Origin: Muribaculaceae bacterium
GTDB taxonomy: Bacteria; Bacteroidota; Bacteroidia; Bacteroidales; Muribaculaceae
Assembly: GCA_017935045.1 (NCBI GenBank)
Contig: JAGBIJ010000061.1
Location: 1 to 64,000 of the forward strand
Direction of reading: 5' to 3'
Length of the DNA stretch: 64,000 nt
Position 1 is the first letter of the stretch. The number at the start of each line of letters is the position of its first letter. The notes below the pieces were generated by a model, which worked only from the letters and a program-made list of their open reading frames with translations, did no database searches and was not told where the DNA came from. The position numbers and the translations under genes were made by a program. Positions 26,980-37,400 of the stretch are shown piece after piece.

Positions 26980-27000
26980 TACTCCCGTAATTGTTAAAAG

Positions 27001-28374
27001 ATGAAAGTATTGAAGTTCGGCGGCACTTCGGTAGGCACCGTGGCCAGCCTTACAAACGTTAAGCAAATAGTTGAGAATCAGGATGAACCGGTGATTGTGG
27101 TAGTGTCGGCGCTCGGAGGCGTAACCGATATGCTCATCAACGCCGCCCGTACGGCAGCGTCAGGTTCCAACGACTGGCGCCCCATCTACGACAAGATTCT
27201 GTCGCGGCATCAGGACGTAGTGTTCGGATTGGTGCCTGAATCACGTCAGGAAGAGGTCTGGGAACATGTGCGCCTGTTGCTGCATCGCTTGCGTGATTTC
27301 TATCGTGGGGTAGAGCTGGTGGAAGACTTGTCTGCCAGAGTGCTGTGTCGCATCGTCAGCTTCGGAGAAAGACTTTCATCTTATATTGTAAGCCATATTA
27401 TCGAGGGCGCCGTCCATTTCGACTCACTGCGCTTCATCAAGACCGAAAACTGGTTTGGCCGCAATATAGCCGTTACCGAGCTTACCAACAATCTTGTGCG
27501 CAAGGAATTTGCAGATTTTTCCGGACCTGTGGCCATTGTTCCGGGCTTCATCTCTACAGACCGCGACAACGGCGACATTACCAATCTTGGCCGTGGCGGC
27601 TCTGACTATACCGCCGCGATTATCGCGGCCGCTCTCGATGCCTCCATGCTTGAGATATGGACAGATGTCGACGGCTTCATGACGGCCGACCCGCGCGTCA
27701 TCGGAAGCGCCCGCGTCATTCCCCATCTCTCCTTCCTTGAGAGCATGGACCTTTGCAATTTCGGGGCGAAAGTCATTTATCCGCCTACGATTTACCCCGT
27801 TTTCCACAAGAATATTCCCATCAGAATACTCAACACTTTCCATACTGACGCTCCCGGCACACTTATAACTGATGCGCACCACGTGCCTGTCTCCCAGCCT
27901 TTCCGGGGGGTCAGCTCCATCTCCGATGTTGCCCTTATAGAGATAGTGCCGGCTCCCGGATTTACTGCGTCCGCCTTGCGTACACGTACACTCAATGTAT
28001 TGTCCAAGAAGGGTATAGAAGTGCTTCTCTCCACCACACCGGTAGGAGACAACGATACCATCCGCTTCGGCATCCGCGGCACGGCTCTGCGTCAGTCCGA
28101 AGAGGCTCTGCGCGAAGATATGCTCGGTGAATGTGAAGAAGGGTCAAGGCCACGTATGACTCATACATGCAATGTCAGCACCGTCACGCTCGTAGGCGAG
28201 AACCTGAAGACAGATACCGGAGCCGCATGCCGTATGCTTGATGTCCTCGTGGCCGCCGGCATGGCTCCGCTGGCCGATGCACCCGGAGACTCCGGATTTG
28301 CCTACACGGCCGTCATTCCGGCCGATTCTCTGACAAAGGCGCTCGCTCTCCTGCACACCCGCTTCCTTGAATAA
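27001..28374 (+). CDS. lysC: Aspartate kinase
   Basis: Aspartate kinase makes aspartyl phosphate for Lys, Thr and Met. The 457 residues show MKVLKFGGTSVG at the start, GRGGSDYTA near residue 199, and KVIYPPT near 259. Two C-terminal ACT domains follow from about 305, where allosteric feedback by Lys or Thr would act. It stands alone between its promoter and a hairpin terminator, so it is a monofunctional enzyme and not a fusion with homoserine dehydrogenase. Which amino acid inhibits it cannot be told. Confidence 0.92.
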   Translation: MKVLKFGGTSVGTVASLTNVKQIVENQDEPVIVVVSALGGVTDMLINAARTAASGSNDWRPIYDKILSRHQDVVFGLVPESRQEEVWEHVRLLLHRLRDFYRGVELVEDLSARVLCRIVSFGERLSSYIVSHIIEGAVHFDSLRFIKTENWFGRNIAVTELTNNLVRKEFADFSGPVAIVPGFISTDRDNGDITNLGRGGSDYTAAIIAAALDASMLEIWTDVDGFMTADPRVIGSARVIPHLSFLESMDLCNFGAKVIYPPTIYPVFHKNIPIRILNTFHTDAPGTLITDAHHVPVSQPFRGVSSISDVALIEIVPAPGFTASALRTRTLNVLSKKGIEVLLSTTPVGDNDTIRFGIRGTALRQSEEALREDMLGECEEGSRPRMTHTCNVSTVTLVGENLKTDTGAACRMLDVLVAAGMAPLADAPGDSGFAYTAVIPADSLTKALALLHTRFLE

Positions 28375-28391
28375 AGGGTTGTTTAAAAACG

Positions 28392-28418
28392 GCAGCGCAG
28401 GGAGTCTGGCGCTGCTTT
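28392..28418 (+). terminator. lysC terminator
   Basis: GCAGCGC (28392-28398) pairs with GCGCTGC (28409-28415) over a 10-base loop, followed by TTT. The rest of the 299-base gap to 28674 holds A/T-rich sequence, a promoter and a leader hairpin, and no gene. Confidence 0.65.
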
Positions 28419-28558
28419 CTGTTCAATCTGTAGTTTTTATTGAAAATACATGGTAATATAATGGCGATTGGTACGGGGAACAGATGGTAAAAAAGCAAAA
28501 ATCTGAAATTATGTTGAACAACATAGTTTTAAGTTGATTTTGGCTTAATATTTTTTTG

Positions 28559-28566
28559 TAATTTTG
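28559..28566 (+). promoter_or_regulatory. -7 box of the secreted modular protein gene
   Basis: TAATTTTG matches the -7 box. Candidate TTG motifs lie 16 and 22 bases upstream, neither ideal. The predicted leader is about 100 bases and includes a hairpin. Confidence 0.5.
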
Positions 28567-28583
28567 TACCGAATTTTAGGTAT

Positions 28584-28604
28584 GCCGGTTTCTTGCCGGC
28601 TTTT
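28584..28604 (+). other. G/C hairpin plus T-run in leader RNA
   Basis: GCCGG (28584-28588) pairs with CCGGC (28596-28600), followed by TTTT, about 12 bases after the predicted transcript start. It could act as an attenuator or protect the 5' end. The stem is only 5 bp, so the call is weak. Confidence 0.35.
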
Positions 28605-28673
28605 CCCGTGTTAACCCATATTTTAATTGTTCTTATAGCTTAAAGCTAAATTCTTAACTAATAAATTATTAAC

Positions 28674-30644
28674 ATGAAAAAGCTCTATCTTTTGCTTGTA
28701 ACGGCAATCCTGAGTCTGACGTGTTATGCCACCGACTATTATTATTGCGGTGGCCTTAACGATTGGGCTACAAGCGATGCTAACTACAAGTTTACGGCAC
28801 AATCCGACGGCACTTACACGCTGGATCTGCCTTTGCTGAAAAGCGACTTTAAAATCAACAACGGTTCCTGGGCGGACGGCAACTATGTGTTCGGCGCTCC
28901 GCATAACAGTGATGCAAATCTCGTCATTGGGCAAGCGTTCAACCTTGAAGCATCTACCGGATCCAAGAACATTACCCTTAATGCCAACATCGCAGACGCA
29001 CATCTGGTATTCAATCCTACAGCTAAGACGCTTTTAGTTACCGGAGAGGAAGTGCAGGCTGTCTATACTTATGCGCTTTCTGGCCAGTTGAAAGACGGCA
29101 AAAGCTGGGTTGATATTGATATGGAAAATATAGATGGCAGCTGGGTTTATTCCGGCGATGTCGTGCCGGGCGAGTTCGGTATCAAGAAGCTTGATGGCAA
29201 ATCACAGGCCGGATGGTATTCAGCCGACGGCACTGCTTCTATCGGCACAGCTCAGCTTGATCAGCCTCTCAAAGTAAAACTGGACGGTTCTAACTGGAAG
29301 AGTACACTCTCTGGTTCCTATAAATTTTCATTCGACCCCGAAGCTATGACTCTGACCGTTTCCGCTAATGGTAACAATCCTGACCCGGACCCCGATCCCG
29401 ATCCTGACCCGGACCCCGATCCGGATCCCGATCCGACTTATAAGGATCTGTATATCGTAGGCGCTCAGTTCGGCTGGGATGCTCCCGCACCTGCAGCCAA
29501 GCTGACTCGTGAAGGCAATGTATATACTATTACTGTTGAAGAAGGTCTGTCCGGCGACTGGAAAATATGGGACGGCACCTGGGATTACTCTTTCGGCCCC
29601 ACTGACAGCAACGTGGCTCTCGACACCGAGTCAGACATGTGGTTCAACGGAATGAACAACGTCAAGCTGATAACCAACAGCAAGACAACCGTAACTTTCA
29701 CTCTGGTTGAAGGCAGCGACGTTGCCGACTCCTCCATCCCCTCCAAGCTGACAGTTACGGCAGAGGGCGGCGACCAGCCCATCGAATATACGTATGCGCT
29801 CCGCGGCAGCATCGTCGACGGCGAGACATGGACAGACCTGGCTATGGAGAATAAAGACGGCAAGTGGGTATACACGGGCGACATCGTGGCCGGCGATTTC
29901 GGCGTCAAGAAGCTGAACGGCGCTACTCAGGCCGACTGGTATTCCGCACCGAAGGGTTCCGCTGCTGTAGGCGAGGCTCAGCTTGACCAGGCTATTACCC
30001 TGGCTAACAGCGACAATGAAAACTTCACAAGCACACTGGCAGGCAACTATACTTTCACACTCGATGCCGAGGCCATGACTCTGACCATCACTAAGAATGG
30101 CGGTGATGATCCTGACCCGGAACCTGTAGTGGTATACCTGATGGGCGAGTGCAACGAATGGGCTGCCAGCGATACATATAAGTTCACACAGAACGGAAAT
30201 GTATATACTTTGTCACTGCCTTCTCTGACTGGTAAATTCAAAATCGCTTCTGCTGACTGGAAGACAATCAATTACGGCGCCGATGGCATGAATGGCAAAG
30301 ATGTTCTTCAAAACAATGTCGAGGCTCCCGCCTATTGGGATTCCAGCGTAGATTTCTCTGTAGCCGACGAGCTTACAGACGTTGTTATCACGTTTACTTA
30401 TAACGAGGACCACACTCAGGCTTCCACCATCAAGGTAAGCGGTACTGTAGGTCTGCAGAGTGTAGACTATGCTGACGGTGTTGTACGCGTCAATGGAGGT
30501 GTAATCTCCGTAGACGGTTGCGAGGACTACAGCGTATACACTACTTCCGGTGTGCTCGTTTCCCGCAATGCCGAGGCATCGGTGGCTCCCGGATTCTATC
30601 TGGTGGTAATCAACGGCAAAGCTGTGAAAGTAGCTGTAAAATGA
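28674..30644 (+). CDS. Secreted multi-module protein with T9SS-like C-terminal domain
   Basis: The 656 residues begin with a signal peptide (1-19, ending TCYA). Beta-rich modules follow at about 20-120, 125-235, 257-368, 372-478 and 485-590. Modules 2 and 4 are clear copies (YTYAL.G...DG..W.D..MEN), and modules 1 and 5 are related. They resemble carbohydrate-binding modules of the SusE/SusF or starch-binding type (inference). An Asp-Pro linker lies at about 236-255. The last 60 residues (VYTTSGVLVSRN, then APGFYLVVINGKAVKVAVK) look like a T9SS sorting domain. No catalytic domain is seen, so it is probably a glycan-binding surface protein. Confidence 0.78.
   Translation: MKKLYLLLVTAILSLTCYATDYYYCGGLNDWATSDANYKFTAQSDGTYTLDLPLLKSDFKINNGSWADGNYVFGAPHNSDANLVIGQAFNLEASTGSKNITLNANIADAHLVFNPTAKTLLVTGEEVQAVYTYALSGQLKDGKSWVDIDMENIDGSWVYSGDVVPGEFGIKKLDGKSQAGWYSADGTASIGTAQLDQPLKVKLDGSNWKSTLSGSYKFSFDPEAMTLTVSANGNNPDPDPDPDPDPDPDPDPDPTYKDLYIVGAQFGWDAPAPAAKLTREGNVYTITVEEGLSGDWKIWDGTWDYSFGPTDSNVALDTESDMWFNGMNNVKLITNSKTTVTFTLVEGSDVADSSIPSKLTVTAEGGDQPIEYTYALRGSIVDGETWTDLAMENKDGKWVYTGDIVAGDFGVKKLNGATQADWYSAPKGSAAVGEAQLDQAITLANSDNENFTSTLAGNYTFTLDAEAMTLTITKNGGDDPDPEPVVVYLMGECNEWAASDTYKFTQNGNVYTLSLPSLTGKFKIASADWKTINYGADGMNGKDVLQNNVEAPAYWDSSVDFSVADELTDVVITFTYNEDHTQASTIKVSGTVGLQSVDYADGVVRVNGGVISVDGCEDYSVYTTSGVLVSRNAEASVAPGFYLVVINGKAVKVAVK
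29379..29435 (+). repeat. Asp-Pro codon repeat
   Basis: These 57 bases encode alternating Pro and Asp (19 codons) with varied third bases (CCT/CCC/CCG, GAC/GAT), forming a rigid linker between modules 2 and 3 of the secreted protein. Varied codon use suggests selection on the peptide and not recent slippage. Confidence 0.85.
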
Positions 30645-30712
30645 TGACTGTGAGTCAGTAATATAGAGTGGCTCAATAATTCTGACACCAGTATTATTCA
30701 TCTGATATCAGA

Positions 30713-30751
30713 GCGGTGGCTCTCCATAAGCGGAGTGCCACCGCTTATTTT
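30713..30751 (+). terminator. Terminator of the secreted protein gene
   Basis: An 8-bp stem (GCGGTGGC with GCCACCGC), one T-T mismatch and four more pairs enclose a 6-base loop. TTATTTT follows. Confidence 0.82.
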
Positions 30752-30785
30752 CGGCCATATACAGCTCCGGTTCACGAAAATTGTC

Positions 30786-30793
30786 TAATTTTG
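30786..30793 (+). promoter_or_regulatory. ruvA -7 box
   Basis: TAATTTTG lies 28 bases before the ruvA ATG. No TTG is at the expected -33 position, so the match is partial. Confidence 0.5.
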
Positions 30794-30821
30794 CACTCTG
30801 AAGCACAATTAGAAAGAACGT

Positions 30822-31403
30822 ATGATAGACTATATAAAAGGAAGAATCGAGGAAGCCGCTCCTACGTACGCAGTGATAGACTGCGGTGGGGTGGGATATG
30901 AAATCAACATCTCGCTGATTGATTATGCCGAAATCCAGAATAAGCCGGAGGCAAAGCTCTATGTGCATGAAGCTATCCGAGAGGATGCCCATGTGCTGTA
31001 TGGCTTCACATCCAAAAGAGGACGCGAGCTTTTTCGTCTGCTGATAGGTGTCAGCGGAGTGGGACCGAACACAGCACGCCTGATAATGAGCAGTCTGACG
31101 GTTCGGGACATAGAAAATGTAATCTCCACAGGCCAGGAATCCATGCTTAAGGCTGTCAAAGGCATCGGAGGGAAAACGGCCCAGCGTATAATTGTGGACC
31201 TGAAGGATAAAATAAAAGCGAGTGATTCGGCGTTATTTACTCAGGTTCCGGTTTCCTCGCAGGCTTACGAGGAGGCGCTCCAGGCTCTCTTGATGCTCGG
31301 ATTTACCAAGCCATTGAGTGAGAAGGCATTGAAAAAGCTCTTTGCCGACAGCCCCGCCATCTCGGTAGAGGAGGCTGTCAGAAAGGCTTTGAAAATGCTC
31401 TGA
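30822..31403 (+). CDS. ruvA: Holliday junction branch migration protein RuvA
   Basis: RuvA binds four-way junctions and holds the RuvB motor. The 193 residues show the N-terminal OB fold (MIDYIKGRIEEA, GGVGYEI), two helix-hairpin-helix motifs (GVSGVGPNTA near 74 and VKGIGGKTAQRI near 110) and a C-terminal three-helix domain from about 145. The length is normal. sprA follows after 44-65 bases, an arrangement common in Bacteroidota. Confidence 0.95.
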   Translation: MIDYIKGRIEEAAPTYAVIDCGGVGYEINISLIDYAEIQNKPEAKLYVHEAIREDAHVLYGFTSKRGRELFRLLIGVSGVGPNTARLIMSSLTVRDIENVISTGQESMLKAVKGIGGKTAQRIIVDLKDKIKASDSALFTQVPVSSQAYEEALQALLMLGFTKPLSEKALKKLFADSPAISVEEAVRKALKML

Positions 31404-31468
31404 TGCCCTGATAGGAAACGCGTATACCTTACATTACTGATTGACCTGTGACGGCAGTGCGACAGGAT

Positions 31469-34400
31469 ATGACGCGCGGCCTTATTGATATGATTCCCAA
31501 AGGAAGGAAAAACATAGTGCTTGTGGTGGGAGTGATGCTGATGGCATCGTTTCTCTCTGTGGTCATAGCCGTACCTCAGGCTGTGCGCACAGGGCAGCTT
31601 GCCCCTCCTCCTTCCAATCCGCCCGTACAGTATATCAGCGGTACCCACATACCTGACAGCATAATCATGCCCTCGCCGGTGCAGACGACATTGCCGCAAG
31701 AGTACGCTGACTATGCCGGGCGCGAATATGCCGCCGACCTGCGCGACCCTTCAAATATCAAGACCGAGGCGGTCTATGACCCGGAGACCGGCATGTATGT
31801 ACTCCATACCAAAGTGGGGGACATGGATTTGGTCACACCTTATCAGATGTCGGCATCAGAATACAATAGGGTGGCGATCCGCCAGGACATGATGGATTAT
31901 TACCGTCAGCGCAATGCCGAAAATTTTGAGCAGAAAGAGAAGCAGCCTTTCAATATTCTTGATATGAATTTCGCTCTCGGCCCGCTGGAGAAAGTGTTTG
32001 GACCGGGCGGTGTACGCCTTACCACCCAAGGCTCTATACAGCTGAATATGGGCATGAAGAGCAACAAGACCGACAATCCCGCGCTATCGGTCAATTCACG
32101 TCGCAAGACCTTCTTCGATTTCGACCAGAAAATTCAGGCGACCATCAACGCCTCAGTGGGCGATAAGATGAAGTTCAACATGACCTACAATACGGACGCC
32201 ACTTTCGATTTCGATTCTAAAAACCTGAAACTCGCATACGAGGGCAAGGAGGACGAAATCATCAAGAGCATCGAGGCCGGCAACGTAAGCATGACTACCG
32301 GATCGAGCCTGATACGAGGCAGTACGGCACTGTTCGGTATGAAGACCAAGCTGCAGTTCGGCAAGCTGACCCTTACCGGACTTATCTCGCAACAGAACTC
32401 CGAGAGCAAGACGGTCAACACTCAGGGCGGAGTCCAGTCTACCAAGTTTTCTATAAAAGCTGACGATTACGACGCTAACCGCCACTTCTTCCTCGGTCAG
32501 TTCTTCTACGAGCATTACGATGAGTTTGCCGCCAAACTGCCCTACGTGAGCAGTGGTGTCAACATTACCCGCATCGAGGTCTGGGTCACCAACAAAAGCG
32601 GCCGTTATGACGAGAGCCGCAACTTTGTCGGCTTCATGGACCTGGGCGAGTCTGCCAATCTTGCCACCGACTACTGGACACCTAATCCTTCACTCCCCAA
32701 TCCATCCAACCAGAGCAACAACCTGCTGTCGGTCATCAAGTCCGAATACCCCGGCGCACGCGACATCAACAGTGTGACGCAGGTACTCGAGCCCCTAAGC
32801 GCCTACGGTATCAGCGGCGGACGCGACTATGAGAAGGTCGAGAGCGCACGACTGCTCAAGAGCAGTGAGTATACGCTCAACAGCACGCTCGGCTACATAT
32901 CGCTCAAATCGGCTCTCTCCTCTGACGAGGTGCTGGCCGTGGCTTACGAATATACTTATGGCGGCCAAGTATATCAGGTCGGCGAGTTTTCCAACGATGT
33001 CACGGCCACTGACCAGAGCCTTTATCTCAAAATGCTGCGCGGCACCACCATCTCCCCTAAACTTCCTATGTGGCGGCTGATGATGAAGAATGTCTACTCA
33101 CTGGGCGCCTATCAGCTGCAGAAGAAAAATTTCAAACTCAATATCAAGTATCTGTCCGACACCACCGGTACCGAAATCGTGTATCTCCCTGTCGGCCCTA
33201 TAGCCAACCAGCCGCTGCTTCAGGTAATGAACCTGGACCGCATCGACTCCAACCAGGAAGGTAATCCCGATGGATTCTTCGATTACATCGAGGGTTATAC
33301 AGTGCAGAGTGCCAATGGCAAGATTATTTTCCCTGTGGCCGAGCCCTTCGGCAAGAATCTTATAAAGAAAATCGGCGATCCGGTGCTGGCCCGTCCGTAT
33401 GCCTATACGGAGCTTTACGACTCTACTCTGACTGTCGCGCGACAGTTTGCCGACAAAAATAAATTTACTCTTTCAGGCGAATATCAGGCCAGCAACGGGG
33501 CTCAGATCAGGCTGGGCGCAATGAATGTCCCGCGCGGTTCTGTAGTGGTAACGGCCGGTGGCGTGACGCTGACCGAGAACTCCGACTACACCGTGGACTA
33601 CACCATGGGTATAGTGACCATTACAAACCAGAGTATCATAGATTCCGGAACGAATGTCAGTGTGTCGCTTGAGAATCAGAGCCTGTTTTCTATGCAGCGC
33701 AAGACTCTGCTTGGCCTTGACGCGCAATACCGGTTCAACAAAGACTTCACGCTCGGAGGCACACTGCTGCATTTCTCAGAGAAAGCGTTGACAGAGAAAG
33801 TAAATCTTGGCGATGAGGTCATCAACAATACGATGTGGGGTCTGAACCTATCGTACAATACCAAATTCATGTGGCTGACCAATCTGCTCAACAAGATACC
33901 CACGGTCAACGCCACCGCCCCCTCCACGCTCGCCTTGACCGCCGAGTTCGCGCAGCTTGTGCCCCATCAGCAGAAAAGCGGTTCGGCACAGGGATCTGCC
34001 TACATCGACGATTTTGAGTCGACGCAGACAGGTATCGACCTGCGCTCGCCTTATTCATGGTTCCTTGCCTCCACCCCTTACGACGGCAGCAATGACGCCC
34101 TTTTCCCAGAGGCCGGCCTGAGCAACAACGTGGATTATGGTAAGAACCGCGCGCTGCTCGCCTGGTATTACATCGACCGCATGTTTACGCAGAAGAACTC
34201 GTCGATGATTCCAGGTTATCTGAAAAATGACCTCGACCAGCTCTCCAATCCCTACGTGAGAGAGATACCTACACGAGAGATTTTCCCGAACCGTGAGAGC
34301 AACTATGGCGAGTCGCAGACCATACAGACACTCAATCTCTCTTTCTATCCCACCGAACGCGGACCCTACAACCTGGACAACACCAACATCGATTCCGACG

Positions 34401-37400
34401 GCAATCTGCTGAATCCGGAGAAGCGCTGGGGCGGTATCATGCGCAAGATGGACAACACCAATTTCGAGACATCCAATGTGGAATACATACAGTTCTGGAT
34501 GCTTGACCCGTTCCTTGACCCGCAGCTGAACAACACTGAGGGAGGCGACCTGTATTTCAATTTCGGCGAAATCAGTGAAGATGTACTCAAGGATGGCATG
34601 AAGAGCTACGAAAACGGTCTGCCCATCGACGGCTCCAATCAGTTTATCACTGAGACAAACTGGGGGCGCGTCTCCACTCAGAACTCGTTGACTTACGCTT
34701 TTGAGAACGCCGAAAACGCGCGCCCGATGCAGGATGTCGGTCTCGACGGTCTGCCCAATGCCGACGAATATAATTTCCCATCATATTCCAGCTTCCTCGA
34801 CGGGATGCGCCGCACTCTCTCCCCGGCTAAGGTCAGCGAACTTGAGGACAATCCCTTCTCCGTATTCTCCGATCCCGCCCAGGATAATTATCACTTCTAC
34901 CGCTCTCCCTGGTATGACGAGCACCGCAGCACAATTCTGGAGCGCTACAAGCATTACAACGGAGTGGAGGGCAACTCGCTCTCTCCGGACCAAAGCACCA
35001 ACCCCATGTACCAGAGCGCACGCACCGTGCCTGACGTCGAGGACATCAATCAGGACAACACGCTCAACGAATATGAGCGCTATTTCCAGTATAAGGTGTC
35101 GATACGCCCCGAAGACCTCGAGGTGGGCAAGAATTATATTACGGACAAAGTGGAATCCCACATGCTCTGTCCCAACGGTAAGTACTTAGATGTCGTCTGG
35201 TATCAGTTCAAGATTCCTTTGAAGCAGCCCGACAAGGTTGTAGGCGGAATTTCAGACTGGAGTACCGTGCGCTTCGCCCGTATGTTTATGACCGGTTTCA
35301 AGGCCGTGACCCATCTGCGCTTCGCCACTCTGGAGCTTGTGCGCGGCGAATGGCGCAATTACGAATTTAATCTCAATAGCCGCGACGACTCCCCAGCCGA
35401 GGGCGAACTCGATATGAGCATTGTCAATATTGAGGAGAACGCCGGACGCCAGCCGGTAAACTATGTGCTTCCTCCCAACGTAACCCGCATTCAGGATCCC
35501 GGACAGGCACAGGCTACGCAGCTCAACGAGCAGTCCATGAGTCTGAAGGTGACCAACCTGCAGGCCGGAGACGCGCGCGGAGTTTACAAGAATACTCAGA
35601 TGGATCTGCGCATATACAAGCGCCTCCAGATGTGGGTACACGCCGAGGCTCTGATGGACAACACCACCAACCTCAAGAACGGCGACCTGGCTATGTTTAT
35701 CCGTCTCGGTTCCGATGTGAAGAACAACTATTACGAGTATGAGATACCTCTGGAGCTGACAGCCCCGAAAAAGTACAACAACATGAACAGCGCCGACCGC
35801 CGTCTCGTATGGCCGGAGAGCAACCGCCTGGACATTCCTTTCGACATCTTCACGACAATCAAGACCCGCCGCAACCACGACCGCTCCGCCGGCATGGAGG
35901 GCGTAGGCTACAATACTGTCTACAGTTACCATGACCCTGACAACGACAAGAATACTGTCGCCGTACTCGGTAATCCCTCTCTGTCAGATGTACGCGTGAT
36001 GCTTGTCGGCGTGCGTAACAAGAGCAACAGCGTCAAGGCCGGTACCGTATGGCTCAACGAGCTGAAGGTCACTGACTTCGACGAGAGCGGCGGATGGGCG
36101 GCCAAGGCCAACGTCAATCTCGGCCTCAGCGACGTGGCTACGGTCAACTTCGGCGGCCACATGGAGACCGCCGGCTTCGGCGGTGTCGACCAGGGGCTTG
36201 CAGCCCGCCGTCTGGATGACTATGAACAGTTCAACGTTGCCGTGCAGACCGATTTGGGCAAGTTCCTCCCTTCCGGGGCCAAGCTCAACGCCCCGATATA
36301 CTATTCATATTCAAAGGAGAAGACTACTCCCAAGTATAATCCGCTTGACCAGGACATCCTGCTCAAAGACGCGCTCGATGCCACTGCCAACAAGCAGGAG
36401 CGTGACTCCATTACCAATTATGCCGTCACGCGCAAGACCGTAGAGAGCTTTTCTATTTCCGGTCTGCGTTTCAATGTACAGAGCAAGACCCCCATGCCCT
36501 GGGATCCCGCAAACTTCCAGCTCTCCTTCTCTTTCAACAAGCAGAAAAATGTCGATCCTACGACCGAGTATGAAAATACGTCGGATTACAAAGGTTCGTT
36601 CCAGTACACCTATTCTCCTCTGATTAAGGGACTGAAGCCTTTCGGCTGGGTCAAGGGCAAAGGCAAAGGCGCCAAATTCCTGCGCGAATGGGAGCTGAAC
36701 TGGCTGTTCAATTCGCTCACGTTCAGCACCAATATGAGTCGCTATTACTATGAACAGCAGACTCGTAGCGAGACCGACGTATATTTTCAGCTCCCTGTGC
36801 AAGTCAGCAAAAATTTCCTCTGGGACCGCCAGCTCAATCTGACCTGGAACCTGACGAAAAGCCTCTCCTTTACCTTCTCCTCCAATACTACTGCCAGAAT
36901 TGAGGAGACAGTAGGCGCTGTCAACCGCAAGCTTTTCCCCGATAAATACAAAGAGTGGCGCGACACTGTGATGAGTTCCATCCGCGGCCTCGGTACGCCT
37001 TGGAACTACAATCAGACTTTCACAGCGACCTATCGGGCTCCCTTCAACAAGATACCGGCTCTGGACTTCCTGACCGGCAACGCCTCCTATAACGCTACTT
37101 ATCGCTGGGATCGCGGCGCTACCATCGCTGACGTGAATGTGGGCAATACCATCCAGAATCAGGCTACCTGGAACGCTGACGCGCGTCTGAACTTCGAGAC
37201 GCTTTTCAACAAGGTGCCTTATCTGAAAGCTGTCAACAAACGCTTCTCCGTCTCCTCTTCGGCGCGCCGCAACAATGTCAAGAACGGCAAAGGCAATGAC
37301 AGGAATAAGGAGAAAAACAAACCGAAGAAATTTGAACGCGCAGTCACTCTCGCTGCGGACACCCTCACTGTGGTCAAGCACAACCTGAAGGCTAAGAAAA

